From contig VHIT02000051.1 in NCBI GenBank assembly GCA_009768925.2, positions 5,498 through 69,497 of the forward strand: DNA of 64,000 nucleotides, given 5' to 3'. The position numbers were made by a program, and so were the translations under genes. Below, one piece after another: positions 18,778 to 29,055 of this stretch. Within the stretch, counting starts at the first letter, position 1; the number at the start of each line of letters is the position of its first letter. The stretch is from Cryptosporidium bovis. Lineage: Eukaryota > Apicomplexa > Conoidasida > Eucoccidiorida > Cryptosporidiidae. The notes under the pieces were generated by a model. It ran no database searches and had not been told where the DNA came from. It saw nothing but the letters and a program-made list of their open reading frames with translations.

Positions 18778-21360
18778 ATGGGGAAGGGAGCATTCTATTA
18801 CTTTGGGTTTTCACCAAAGATTCTAAGAGCAGTAAAATTAGCAGGATACTCTATTCCAACTCCAATACAACGAAAATGTTTCCCATCTATTCTTGCTGGA
18901 AGAGATGTTATCGCAATGGCGAGAACAGGATCTGGAAAAACTGTATCCTTTGTATTACCAATGATTGAAAGACTTGGATGTACTCATTCTAATATTGTTG
19001 GAATCAGGGGGTTGATTCTATCTCCAACTAGAGAACTTGCACTACAAACCTATCATGTCGTTCGTAAACTTTCATGTAAAACAGATTTAATTATTTGTGC
19101 CCTTACAGGAGGATCCTCCTTAGATAGGCAATTTGAGTCACTATCAGGAAATCCGGACATCGTTGTTGCAACTCCTGGGAGATTATATCATCATATTATT
19201 GAAGCTGGATTATCACTTCAGGCTGTTAAGATGGTAGTGCTTGATGAGGCCGATCGCCTCTTTGAAATGTCACTATTAGATCAAGTGGAGAATATTTTAG
19301 AGTCTATACCCAAAAATAGGCAGTGCATACTACTTTCAGCAACAATTCCTACGGAACTCGCATCTTTTTCAAAAGCTAAATTAATCGAGCCAGAAATCAT
19401 TAAGATTGATTCAGAATATATTTTAAGTGAGACACTTGAGCTAGCATTTTTGTTTGTAAGGGAGGATGAAAAGCTAGCATCACTGCTTTTTTTACTCAGG
19501 AATACAATTCCAATTGAAGAAAGAGTAATTGTTTTCTGTGCAACGAAGCATCATGTGGAATATATTTCTAAGGTTCTTCAGTCTTTCAACGTATCTGTTA
19601 GCTATATTTATGGAAATATGGATCAAGAGACAAGAATATCTCAATTAAACCGCTTCAGGAAGAACAATTCGAGAGTATTAGTTGTTACTGACATAGCAGC
19701 TAGAGGTGTCGATATCCCTATGATTAAATTTGTAATTAATTATGACTATCCCTTGAGCCCTAAATTATTCGTTCATAGAACTGGAAGAACTGCGAGAGCA
19801 GGGCAACTTGGTAAGGCAATTTCGTTAATAACAATGAAAGATTTGCCATATACTTTGGATTTATGTTTATTTATTGGAATAAAGTTGAAGACCATTAATG
19901 AAATTCATAGAGAAAACGCAATAAATACAAACGTTAACTCTACTAAAGCCAGTGATTCCCCCGAAAAAACAGTGCAACCTAATTTAAAGAAACAGAATAT
20001 TCAACATTTAGTGAAAGCTTCTACAAACGACCATTCACATGTACATGTACTTGCAAGTTTTCCAGATTTATCACTTGAAATAGAATCAATAGAACGTTTA
20101 CTAACTGAAAATGCAGAAATTGAAAGGAATAGGAGATCAATGGAATCTTCCTATGCACTTTATTTAAAAACAAGAACACCTTCTTCAAATGAGAGTGTAA
20201 AAAGATCAAAAGCTTTAATTGAAGAATGTGGTGGTGCATCCAACATTTTAATGACAGTGCATCCTATCTTAATCAAACATAACAAAAGTTTATATGGTCA
20301 ACATAACTTAGGAATTGTTGAGAGTGATCCATTAATTAATTTTTTAAAAGTATTTCGACCATCAAGTGGTAATAATAATTATATTCCTGAAAATCATTGT
20401 ATGAATTATAACATGGGAAAGGTTGTTTTGAAGTCTTCAGTAAAAATGAAAAAAATAAGTGATATTTCAAAAATGACTAAATATATCATAAATAATGAAG
20501 AATTTGACGGTTTAAATAACAATGAATCTTGTTTGGAAATCAATTCCGTAAAGGAAGGTGGCAATGATCTCACTATAAATATTCATAAAAAGAGGAGACC
20601 AAAGAGACAGGGAAATAGGACAAAAAATTGTGAACAATTTTTTATTCCCTATAGTAATGAACAAACTGTTTCAATGAATACCGGACTGCAAATTGAAGGA
20701 GCAGTTCTTGACATAAATCCAGATGAAGAGGCAGAAATTAAAAGGAACAAGTCGGTTAGGAAATGGAATTCAGTAAAAAAGAGATATGAAATACTGGACA
20801 AAACCAAACAGAAGGTTGTTAAGACAAATGAAAGTGGAGTTAAAGTAAGGGGTGAACTCAAAAGTACAGGACAATACAAAAAATGGAAAGCCAATACAAA
20901 TTTAAAAATTCAAGCTGTTGGTGAAATAGAAGATTCTGAAATGATTAGTAAAAGGAGGAAAAACATTGTTAATAGTAATCTTATCCGAAGTAATGAATAC
21001 TTTGAAAATGACGAAAAATCACTTATTTTAGATAAACATAGAGGCATTTTGGAAGCTGTAAATAAAGGAAAAAAACTAACTCATAAGCAAACAAGGATCG
21101 CTATGAGAATAGGAGTTATAAAAAGTAAAACGCAAGTAGGAAATATAAAGTCATTTAATGAAGTGAAGTCACCACAACAAATAACTAAAGATAGAGTGGA
21201 GGTTATCAAGAAAAGAATGAAAAATGACCCAGAATTCAGGAAGAAACAACTATCAAAACTCCTTAAAGAGTTTAATGAGAAAAATGCAACAAGAATTGTA
21301 AAGAGAAGTAGGCCAAACAGAAGTAAAATGATTATTATAAATAAAAATAGGAGTAATTAA
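18778..21360 (+). CDS. DBP10: DEAD-box RNA helicase DBP10/DDX54
   Basis: An ATP-dependent RNA helicase for 60S ribosomal subunit assembly in the nucleolus. The helicase core (about 1-370) carries all motifs: Q motif (GYSIPTPIQRKCFP), ARTGSGKT, PTRELALQ, DEAD in VLDEADRLFE, SAT, and HRTGRTARAG. The match to DBP10 rests on the N-terminal FGFSPKILRAVKLAGY lead and the long basic C-terminal region (about 600-860) with DBP10-type RKWNSVKKRYE and KYKKWKA-like segments. The tail is Lys/Asn-rich and nucleolar in character. Length 860 aa fits. It converges on DPH3 with 79 bp between. Confidence 0.88.
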   Translation: MGKGAFYYFGFSPKILRAVKLAGYSIPTPIQRKCFPSILAGRDVIAMARTGSGKTVSFVLPMIERLGCTHSNIVGIRGLILSPTRELALQTYHVVRKLSCKTDLIICALTGGSSLDRQFESLSGNPDIVVATPGRLYHHIIEAGLSLQAVKMVVLDEADRLFEMSLLDQVENILESIPKNRQCILLSATIPTELASFSKAKLIEPEIIKIDSEYILSETLELAFLFVREDEKLASLLFLLRNTIPIEERVIVFCATKHHVEYISKVLQSFNVSVSYIYGNMDQETRISQLNRFRKNNSRVLVVTDIAARGVDIPMIKFVINYDYPLSPKLFVHRTGRTARAGQLGKAISLITMKDLPYTLDLCLFIGIKLKTINEIHRENAINTNVNSTKASDSPEKTVQPNLKKQNIQHLVKASTNDHSHVHVLASFPDLSLEIESIERLLTENAEIERNRRSMESSYALYLKTRTPSSNESVKRSKALIEECGGASNILMTVHPILIKHNKSLYGQHNLGIVESDPLINFLKVFRPSSGNNNYIPENHCMNYNMGKVVLKSSVKMKKISDISKMTKYIINNEEFDGLNNNESCLEINSVKEGGNDLTINIHKKRRPKRQGNRTKNCEQFFIPYSNEQTVSMNTGLQIEGAVLDINPDEEAEIKRNKSVRKWNSVKKRYEILDKTKQKVVKTNESGVKVRGELKSTGQYKKWKANTNLKIQAVGEIEDSEMISKRRKNIVNSNLIRSNEYFENDEKSLILDKHRGILEAVNKGKKLTHKQTRIAMRIGVIKSKTQVGNIKSFNEVKSPQQITKDRVEVIKKRMKNDPEFRKKQLSKLLKEFNEKNATRIVKRSRPNRSKMIIINKNRSN

Positions 21361-21439
21361 GCTTTATTTTTGTCAATAATTCATAATATTATTTCATTTT
21401 CCTGTTTTGTAGTAATTACTTCCAATGTTTCCAAACCAT

Positions 21440-21691
21440 CTATTTTATTAAATTTTGAATAGATTCTTTACAAAACTTTACCTTTATCTTTAGTGAACAA
21501 CTTTCACATTCTAATATCACGAATTGTTCAAATTCATTATTCTTAGTGGCACATTCTAAATCGGAGAGTTTAACCCAAAAAATGTCTCCACAGGGGCAGT
21601 TGTAATAGAGTGTTTCTAAATCACCACCTAGCCATTTAAATTCACTAATGCTAACAACCTTCCAAATAAATCCACTTCTGCTATTTGTCAT
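21440..21691 (-). CDS. DPH3: DPH3-like CSL zinc-finger protein
   Basis: DPH3/KTI11 is a small zinc (iron)-binding electron donor for diphthamide synthesis on elongation factor 2 and for Elongator-linked tRNA modification. The 83-residue protein has the CSL zinc finger: CPCGD near residue 32, then CESCSLKIKVKF near 66-77. Length matches DPH3 (about 82). The N-terminal WLGGDLETLYY replaces the usual DFQYDEE tract, so a DPH4-type or other CSL protein is a weaker alternative. It shares strand and a 41 bp gap with the upstream RABGGTB end. Confidence 0.8.
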   Translation of the reverse strand: MTNSRSGFIWKVVSISEFKWLGGDLETLYYNCPCGDIFWVKLSDLECATKNNEFEQFVILECESCSLKIKVKFCKESIQNLIK

Positions 21692-21732
21692 TTTTTAATT
21701 ATTTTTTTATATATTAAGAAATTGTTAATGAT

Positions 21733-22947
21733 TTATACAATATTTGTATTTATTAACTCTATAGGTAATACTGTGATAGGATCAACCTCAGAAATCGAAT
21801 CCAAAAACCCAACTGATTCAAGAAACATTAAGACCTTCTGCCCCCCTCTACTGATCAAATATTTAATTAATATTGATGATGCAGATATTGAAAGAAATGT
21901 ATGGAGAGGATCAGCAGTCTTGTCAATATTTCCTGTTTTAAACGGCATTTTTTGGAAACCGCCATCTCTATTTTGGTGAGAAATAATGCCAAATATTATT
22001 TTAATAAGAGTATCGTCATCTTTATTTGAAAATATACTATTATATCCAGTGAATGTTGATTCAATTATTTTTATACTTGCAATTACCCACCAAGAATAAC
22101 AAACATCACATCTCTTTCCTATTCTTCCATTAAAACATAGAGACTCACCAATCATTTCGTGATCTTCCGGAACTATTATTCTTTTCAACAACCACCTTTC
22201 GAGACGGTCGTGGTTTATCACGGAAATATCAATACTTCTATCAAATTTTTGCAACAACGCAATAGAGGCCATTGCACAGAAAGTGTAACCTGCATGTGAC
22301 TCATCTTTTGGACGTCTCCCAAATCCGCCATCGATGTTTTGTAGATTTTTTAAAGTATTCAAAATTTTGGGAACTGGTATGTTTTCTTTAACACTGTTTA
22401 CGCCATCCATGTTTAATAAATATATTGATGACAAAGCAGAATATATAAAACGAATATCAATATCGTTGTTTTGAGAATTTGAATTAGAAAAGAATGCTTC
22501 ATTAGAATTTCTTAATTTCAAATTGCTTTGAATAAAATTCATTATTTTACTTTTTTCATCCTGAGAAATTTTATTTTCTAATAATATTTTTATTTTAATC
22601 CCACTCAATGTTGATAGAATAGTGGGGCCTAGACTTCCAAATGGATTTAGGGAGTATCCCATTAAAATAGTAGAATTAAAAATATAGATAGACTCACACC
22701 TATTTAATATATCCTTTATAATCTGAATGTTCGGAAATTCATCATGAATTCTGTATTTCAATAATTTAAGACAACACAATACCCAGTACACCCCATGGAT
22801 ATAAATCGAATTAATTTGACTATTTAAAGGAGAACGTTTACTAAAAGCACCATTAATTATTCTATTTAGGAATAGTTTATGATTTTCTCTATTAAATATT
22901 TTATTTTCAGAATTCATTGTAAATCTTATTATCATTTTTATTAGCAT
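21733..22947 (-). CDS. RABGGTB: Rab geranylgeranyltransferase beta subunit
   Basis: The catalytic beta subunit of GGTase-II adds two geranylgeranyl groups to Rab C-terminal cysteines. Prenyltransferase repeats include DGGFGRRPKDESHAGYTFC and NGRIGKRCDVCYSWWVIAS, closest to RabGGTase beta rather than FTase or GGTase-I. The zinc ligands are present: Asp and Cys in DVCYSWW and His in DPLHTF. At about 404 aa it is longer than the human protein (331) through insertions near the C-terminal repeats. Start codon is uncertain: ATGs at 22947, 22935 and 22917 are in frame, and the last fits family length best. The E2F-like TTCCCGCC at 22947-22954 overlaps the most upstream start. Confidence 0.88.
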   Translation of the reverse strand: MLIKMIIRFTMNSENKIFNRENHKLFLNRIINGAFSKRSPLNSQINSIYIHGVYWVLCCLKLLKYRIHDEFPNIQIIKDILNRCESIYIFNSTILMGYSLNPFGSLGPTILSTLSGIKIKILLENKISQDEKSKIMNFIQSNLKLRNSNEAFFSNSNSQNNDIDIRFIYSALSSIYLLNMDGVNSVKENIPVPKILNTLKNLQNIDGGFGRRPKDESHAGYTFCAMASIALLQKFDRSIDISVINHDRLERWLLKRIIVPEDHEMIGESLCFNGRIGKRCDVCYSWWVIASIKIIESTFTGYNSIFSNKDDDTLIKIIFGIISHQNRDGGFQKMPFKTGNIDKTADPLHTFLSISASSILIKYLISRGGQKVLMFLESVGFLDSISEVDPITVLPIELINTNIV

Positions 22948-22954
22948 TCCCGCC
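22947..22954. promoter_or_regulatory. E2F-like TTCCCGCC site
   Basis: TTCCCGCC in the gap between divergent RABGGTB and RRP15 (start 23009). The same 8-mer recurs at 44580-44587 and 51358-51365, each just upstream of start codons. E2F-type motifs are a known class in Cryptosporidium promoters. Its overlap with the longest RABGGTB frame argues for a downstream start. Confidence 0.45.
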
Positions 22955-23008
22955 AAAAAAGCTTATCCCTAACTAATAATTTTACGTTAATCATTATTTA
23001 TTTGTAAT

Positions 23009-23510
23009 ATGGATAGTAAACTATCTAATGGTAAGTTGTAAATAAGTTTGATATAATTAATGTTTTACTTCATTCTTAGTTGTCGGAGGAATCCTCTCAA
23101 AAACCATAAATGAGAAGGACCCCGTCTTTTCCCAGAATAAAACTCTCGTTAAGAACTCAATAACAAAATTGAAGAAAAATAAATCGGTAAGTTCCAGAAA
23201 GTAATACGAATTAATGATGGAAATAACTCAAACTTAGAAGAGTAAACATCAAGGGGATGTTATACATATAAAACCCATAATATCGAATAACAGAGAAAAG
23301 GAATTAAAGGTTTCTGCAACTAGGGGCGTAGTGAAGTTTTTGAACATGATAGTTCGGTACAAGGGAAATATCGCAGATAAGGACTCTACGGACTTTGGAA
23401 TAAAAGGAAACCCTTACATTCAAAAATCAAGGAAGCCAATCCAAACTGATCCTGTTAAAAAAATAAATAGATTCGATGAAGTTGTTCGCAGTACTTTAAA
23501 ATTGGCATAA
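23009..23510 (+). CDS. RRP15: ribosome biogenesis protein RRP15
   Basis: RRP15 acts in early 60S subunit assembly. Three exons (23009-23030, 23080-23186, 23238-23510) with introns of 49 and 51 bp give a 133-residue basic protein. The family core is clear: REKELKVSATRGVVKFLNMI matches the RRP15 REK-ATRGVV-LFN signature, and the tail is lysine-rich. Yeast and human proteins are about twice as long, so the N-terminal acidic part is reduced here. All junctions are in frame (phases 1, 0). The stop lies 24 bp from the convergent nucleoporin stop. Confidence 0.82.
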
Positions 23511-23534
23511 AAAATTAGTTTTTTCTCATGAAAG

Positions 23535-26500
23535 TTAACTGATCGTTTCTAGGGTCTTTGAAATAACCTCCCAACAATCATCTTTAATTATGTTGACAAT
23601 AGGGAATTCAATGGAATTCATGTTCGTGTTTTTCCTAGCTGATAATATTTCATTAATAAGAGAGCAGATAGCATCCGAACTTTCCTTATTAAAGCACTCT
23701 CCCCCAAGTGTCCGCGTTGAAAGTAAAATGAAATTGTGTGAGACATTTATTATTAAATTCGCGATTCTCCATATATCTTCCGGAACGGGCTCACTTACTC
23801 TTGTGTTGTTAATTAATAGGTGAAGTTTTTCCAATTCTTGGAATTGATTGATATCTTCAGAGTTAGACAAATAGCCATTATTGCTACAGTTTCCCCCATT
23901 TTCAACTTCATTCCATAGAGTCGCAGAAATTTCAATTAATGTTCTCGGAAAAACGTGGGAATCAAATAATTTAACAAAGACGAATAATAAGAGATAATTG
24001 ATTACTTGGGTACTGTTCAATGATTTGTGTTGGAAAAACAAATCTCCAGGTTTGTATTTCTTATTTTTGAAATAGTCAATAAGATAGATGGCAAACTTAA
24101 TAGATTGAATAATATTGCCGTTTGCATTTGATTTATAAATCATCGCTTCAATTAACCATGGTAATGGAATTCCGATAGTATTAACCAGAAAATTCCATTT
24201 ATTTGATTCAATATATTCATCCGGACGTGAAAAGTTACCTATCTCGCTTATATTCCTCGTTATGATACTATTGAAAATGTTGGCTGACGAGTGCAACTTG
24301 TTCTTCAGGTCCAGATGAATTGCGATATAAGCGGCCCATTCCCACATACCGAGTAGTTCAAGTTCATTGATGAATAATAAATGCAACTTTTGTTGAGAAA
24401 ACAACACATCTTCGTCTTTATATAAAATTTGATGGCATAAGGTGAGGATCCTAGTAATAAACCAGCAAAACGAAAAGTCTAAAGGAGTATTGTAGTTAGA
24501 CCTATACAGATTTTCTAGTAACTTAATCGAATTGAATTTGTTCTTAGCAGTAAAAAAATTCATAATTTGGAATTGTATGTCAAACAATCTGTGTTTGTAG
24601 AATCTGCTATTTTCACTAATTATATCTTCATCTGCAATTACACTCCTAATTGCTGATCTCTCATAAACCATTTTTATATCAGCTCTTTCGCATTTTGAAA
24701 TATCCTGATTTGGGATTCCGTCCATGAGACGGAAAATTGGCCAGTTATCCAAGATATGTGACATTAAATCCATGTTTGCGATACTTTTATACAGTTTAAA
24801 AGCAGTATCTGAAAAATCAGAACAAATTCCTATCCCAACCCACCACTGGAAATTTCTTTTAAACTGTTCCATTGATGATTTGTTGCTTCCTATTGATAGG
24901 CATAGAGACGCTGTTCTTGGTATCTCCAGAAAACCTTCAATTAAATGCGTAGATACCAGACTAGTTAGATTTCCAGATTGGAAAATTGAGGATAACTTTG
25001 ATATTGTACTATCTATACCATAATTAACTTCCCTTTTATCTAATGTATTTTTCTTAATACAAATCCTTTTGTCATTCACAAATCTAATCCAACATAGAAA
25101 ATACTCATTAATCCTGCCTTCAATGTCAACTTGGGATAACTTGTTTTCATGTTGGACGAGAATCTCTAATATACCAGCAAGGAAGCAAAGTGTTTCTTCA
25201 TAATATTTAAGAAGGTTCTCCGAGGGAGAATCAATTCTATTAAATATATTGTTAGAAGTTAAAAGCAATTCTTTTCTAATAACATCCCACATCAAAAAAG
25301 TGAGCTTCAGAACAGAGTCCAAACTCAAGTTTTTGGTGTCTGCAGGATTTCCAATTATTTCCATGTACATTCTTAGCCAAAAAGATATCGTTCTGCGTGG
25401 TAGCCCAAAAGCTTGGCCTTCCGCATTCTTCAGCGAGAACTGACTTTGTTTTAACTTAAATATAGTTACTGAAGTATTGTAGAAACATTTAGGTGAAGTA
25501 TTCAATGGTCTATGTGGTATTATAGCAAGAGCATAAGAGCCAATATAAATACCACCTCTAAAAGATAGGTTATTGTAAATTTTACCCTTCTCCTTAAGCT
25601 TATATTCCCCTAAAACTGACATCGCTTCGGAATAAAAACCACTTGTTTCATTATATTGGCTCTTCTTATAAAAAAAATGATCGCTTGATCCCGAACTAAT
25701 AGCAGATAATTTACCGTTCAAGTTCTGCTCTGAATTTGTTGTGAAGGAGCGCTCAGCACATTCATTTTTTAACCCTACAGAAGCATTTACTGGAAATTGT
25801 AAGTTGTCAATTGTAGAGACACCATCTCTCGAAACAAGTCCATACCTTGAAAAGTGTGAAACTTCGAATTTCCATTCCCATGTATTTGTATCAAGGGATA
25901 TGAATCTCGCACCCATTTGTTCGGTATAATTCTTTATTTGATTAACACGGTTGTTTTTATATATCTCAATCTCATTTGCATCTGTCAAAGACATCATTTT
26001 TTTCGGCTTACAATTTTTTAGTGTAACCAAAGCCTTCTTATTAAGTCCTTCCCCAATTGGAACAGGAGAATCGTCATCCCCATAAACAGAGACACAGAGA
26101 GGTTCTATTGACACAACTAAATCCAGATTAATACCACGCAAATCAGTAACCCCCGGCCACATAATTTCACCAACTCCCTCTCTAATAATCCTAAAGTCTT
26201 CAACAATTGCAAGTCTATCTTCGGAAAATGTTCTAAGAACTTCAATTGATGGAATACAGAGATAATCAGATTTAGTGAGAATTGGAACAAGAGACCCAAC
26301 AACCTGCTCTTTTTGAAATTGGTTGGATTTATTTGTTTCATTGATCAAGTTATCGCCATTCAAATTATCAAACCTTCTTAAAATAGGTCTTGGAGTTGTT
26401 AGGCCTATAGAAGTACGTGTTTGATGACGGTCACTGCCAACTATAATAGAGTTAATAGAAGCCCTTTGTTGAGTTGAATGAGGTGTACGAGAAGCATTGT

Positions 26501-28946
26501 TACTCTCAACACTTGTTCTACCAATAGAACCTCTTATTTCTGATTTCTTTGAGAACTGAATATTTTGTGAAATTCTGGAAATCGATTCTAGGTTCAAGAG
26601 TGATTTTGTACCTTCAGAATTAGGTTTTCTATCATATGTATTGGTTTTGGGGGAAAAAACTGGATTTGAATCGTCAATTGCATCTTCAAAATTTTCGTCT
26701 ATCGATGTAATTTTAGCAGAATAAGATGTGTGAGGTTTACTGAATATCATAGACCTAACCTTTGTGTTTGCGGGGGAAGTGTTGTTCGAATCAGGGGACT
26801 GTAAAGCATCAAAAAATTGTTGTTGACGTTCTAGAAGAGTCAAGAAAGTTGCCGGCGTCTGAAGATCCACAGTTTTCTCAACACGCCTGACTGATGATAA
26901 CAACAAACTATTGTGCCTAGAACATTCAGTTGCTAGTGCCGGGAGAGCCAACTCAGAACTGGAAACAGATTTATCCGCTACATTAATATGTGCAGAAGTG
27001 TCAAGTTTATATCTACTTGGACGGGAAATATACTGTGGCAAAGGTTTCCAGAGCCAAAGGGTTTTACCCCTATCTGCAGAATCAGAATACCTTGATAGAT
27101 TTTGTGAAGCAGGTCTCATGATATTATTATTAGACAGTGTATTTGAATTGGAAAAATTAGTTCCAGTAGAAATAGAGGTCTGTGGATTTGATATGGTCTT
27201 ATTAGTTCCAGTACCCAAGATATTGTGATATTGATTGTTACTGGAAACCTCATTCACCACAGAATTAGTTGCTGAAAAATTTGAATTAGTCTGGTTAGGA
27301 GCAATATTTGGCCAAATAGAATTGTTAAGAGTGGTATTTCCTGTACTTAGTGTTTGAGATAATGCCGATGAATTTCCAAACAAATTTGAACTGATTGACA
27401 AGGAATTGTTGTTTGGCATCAAACTCTGAGACAATGAGGATGATCCAAACAACAAACTACCAGAATTAGCATTGTTAGTCAACAAGCCACTTGGTTTTGG
27501 TTGAGTAGAACCGAGAATACTACTTCCAGAAGATAATTCCGATGCTCCACTCAGAATTGAACCCCCAACTCCAGAATTTACAGGAGGTTGTGAATTACCA
27601 AAAAGAGATTTATTCCCCAGTGATTGCGCTCCCAAAGAAAACTGTTGCTGGTTGTTGTTGTTTGTACCGAACAAATTTAAATCTGAGCTTGGGGTAGTAG
27701 TAGAATTTCCAAATAGACCCCCAGATGTTTTTAATGAATTATCAAAAATATTGGAATTTGTAGAAGTTTGGCCAAATAAGCCGGAATTACCAGTATTGGA
27801 AGAAAAAAGTCCTGAAGAAAAAATTCCTGTAGTTGTAGTGTTAGGGGAATTCTGTAATGAAAAAGAATTAGTATTAGTTGAAGTGTTTCCAAATAAACCA
27901 GCATTATTTCCACTACCAAATTGAGATGAACCTAGGTTTTGTTGTCCGGGTTGAACCCCCTGCCCTAATACAGAAGGTTGACCCAAACTAGAATTATTGC
28001 TACCAAAAATGGAATTCTGGGGATTTGTCGAACTAAGAAATGAGGAATTCTGAGATTGACCAAATAGCGAGTTTGAAATTGATTGATTTTGTGAATTAGA
28101 CCCAAAAAACCCAGAATTTGAAAAGGAAGAAGTCCCAAAAGTATTTGTTGGATTTGACTGAAAGCCAAGATCTGATTTAGGTAAACTACTTGAAGGCCCC
28201 CTTTTCTCCTGATAATCTTCCCATCTCAGTTCCTCCACAGACTTTTTTTGATCTACATCCTTCTGATAAACGATAGACATTATTCTTGCGTCACTATCTC
28301 TATCAACCAAAGGTTGAAATGTAATTCCATTTGTACCCTTTTTGCCACTAAAAATATTCGAGTTAGTTCCAAGAGTACCTCCGAATGGAGAAGAAGAAAC
28401 ATTTCCAAATCCTTGTACAGGGCTAGACCCAAATATACTGGTATTAGTTTGTTGACCAAAGAAGCCACTTGAATTGTTTTGTTGAGAAACTTGACTCCCA
28501 AATCCAGTAGAACCAAATGAATTATTAAATGAACCAAAAATACCAGAGCTATTCCCTGTGCTAGACCCAAAAATTCCCGTATTTGTTCCACCACCCGAAC
28601 CGAATATATTCGGTTGTGTTGAGCCAATTTGCTGATTATTACCAAACGCTCCCATAGATTGACAAAACAAACCACTTGATGACTGACCAAAACCTGAGGA
28701 AGATCCAGTGACACCAAACCCTGTTCCAGATGTATTTGTATTACTAAATAAACCCGAACCCAAATTACCTCCAGAAAAAAGTGGTGTTGACGAACCGAAT
28801 AGGCTAGGTTGTTGCATTGATGAATTTATATTATTTTGTGAAACACCCTGTTGTCCAATTCCAACACCAAATGAATTGGAGGTCCCAAATAGACCTCCTG
28901 AAGACTGTTGGTTTTGGTTAGAACCGAATCCTCCACCACCAAGCAT
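23535..28946 (-). CDS. NUP98: nucleoporin NUP98-NUP96 precursor
   Basis: A single 1803-residue frame. Residues 1-~640 are FG/GLFG repeats (cohesive permeability-barrier type), interrupted at ~205-250 by a GLEBS motif (SVEELRWEDYQEKRG) that binds Gle2/Rae1 in other eukaryotes. The autoproteolytic domain spans ~885-1035, with GEGLNKKALVTLKN and the cleavage site HFS at 1031-1033, intact; self-cleavage between F1032 and S1033 is expected. The remaining ~770 residues are the helical NUP96 part of the Y complex. So one gene should yield both a mobile FG nucleoporin and a scaffold nucleoporin, as in animals, plants and yeast Nup145. No intron seen. Convergent with RRP15. Confidence 0.9.
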   Translation of the reverse strand: MLGGGGFGSNQNQQSSGGLFGTSNSFGVGIGQQGVSQNNINSSMQQPSLFGSSTPLFSGGNLGSGLFSNTNTSGTGFGVTGSSSGFGQSSSGLFCQSMGAFGNNQQIGSTQPNIFGSGGGTNTGIFGSSTGNSSGIFGSFNNSFGSTGFGSQVSQQNNSSGFFGQQTNTSIFGSSPVQGFGNVSSSPFGGTLGTNSNIFSGKKGTNGITFQPLVDRDSDARIMSIVYQKDVDQKKSVEELRWEDYQEKRGPSSSLPKSDLGFQSNPTNTFGTSSFSNSGFFGSNSQNQSISNSLFGQSQNSSFLSSTNPQNSIFGSNNSSLGQPSVLGQGVQPGQQNLGSSQFGSGNNAGLFGNTSTNTNSFSLQNSPNTTTTGIFSSGLFSSNTGNSGLFGQTSTNSNIFDNSLKTSGGLFGNSTTTPSSDLNLFGTNNNNQQQFSLGAQSLGNKSLFGNSQPPVNSGVGGSILSGASELSSGSSILGSTQPKPSGLLTNNANSGSLLFGSSSLSQSLMPNNNSLSISSNLFGNSSALSQTLSTGNTTLNNSIWPNIAPNQTNSNFSATNSVVNEVSSNNQYHNILGTGTNKTISNPQTSISTGTNFSNSNTLSNNNIMRPASQNLSRYSDSADRGKTLWLWKPLPQYISRPSRYKLDTSAHINVADKSVSSSELALPALATECSRHNSLLLSSVRRVEKTVDLQTPATFLTLLERQQQFFDALQSPDSNNTSPANTKVRSMIFSKPHTSYSAKITSIDENFEDAIDDSNPVFSPKTNTYDRKPNSEGTKSLLNLESISRISQNIQFSKKSEIRGSIGRTSVESNNASRTPHSTQQRASINSIIVGSDRHQTRTSIGLTTPRPILRRFDNLNGDNLINETNKSNQFQKEQVVGSLVPILTKSDYLCIPSIEVLRTFSEDRLAIVEDFRIIREGVGEIMWPGVTDLRGINLDLVVSIEPLCVSVYGDDDSPVPIGEGLNKKALVTLKNCKPKKMMSLTDANEIEIYKNNRVNQIKNYTEQMGARFISLDTNTWEWKFEVSHFSRYGLVSRDGVSTIDNLQFPVNASVGLKNECAERSFTTNSEQNLNGKLSAISSGSSDHFFYKKSQYNETSGFYSEAMSVLGEYKLKEKGKIYNNLSFRGGIYIGSYALAIIPHRPLNTSPKCFYNTSVTIFKLKQSQFSLKNAEGQAFGLPRRTISFWLRMYMEIIGNPADTKNLSLDSVLKLTFLMWDVIRKELLLTSNNIFNRIDSPSENLLKYYEETLCFLAGILEILVQHENKLSQVDIEGRINEYFLCWIRFVNDKRICIKKNTLDKREVNYGIDSTISKLSSIFQSGNLTSLVSTHLIEGFLEIPRTASLCLSIGSNKSSMEQFKRNFQWWVGIGICSDFSDTAFKLYKSIANMDLMSHILDNWPIFRLMDGIPNQDISKCERADIKMVYERSAIRSVIADEDIISENSRFYKHRLFDIQFQIMNFFTAKNKFNSIKLLENLYRSNYNTPLDFSFCWFITRILTLCHQILYKDEDVLFSQQKLHLLFINELELLGMWEWAAYIAIHLDLKNKLHSSANIFNSIITRNISEIGNFSRPDEYIESNKWNFLVNTIGIPLPWLIEAMIYKSNANGNIIQSIKFAIYLIDYFKNKKYKPGDLFFQHKSLNSTQVINYLLLFVFVKLFDSHVFPRTLIEISATLWNEVENGGNCSNNGYLSNSEDINQFQELEKLHLLINNTRVSEPVPEDIWRIANLIINVSHNFILLSTRTLGGECFNKESSDAICSLINEILSARKNTNMNSIEFPIVNIIKDDCWEVISKTLETIS

Positions 28947-29055
28947 TTTTTAAATGAAACAATGATAAAAGTTAGTTGTCGTAACAGCTAAGCCCCACTA
29001 GATGCTTACCGCCAAACAGCGGTAATTTTCTACGAAAAAAAACTAGACAATTCAA
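28947..29055. promoter_or_regulatory. NUP98 promoter with TTACCGC inverted pair
   Basis: A perfect inverted repeat TTACCGC (29006-29012) and GCGGTAA (29019-29025) with a 6-base spacer lies about 60 bp upstream of the NUP98 start, between it and the stop of the next gene. The same heptamer is paired upstream of RPS18 and histone H3. Probably a regulatory site; a structured 5' leader is possible. Confidence 0.5.

Noticed and set aside
26911-28953. Several long antisense and alternative frames over the NUP98 FG repeats
   Set aside because: Repetitive Asn/Gly/Phe codons leave other frames open by chance; the FG frame matches the family.
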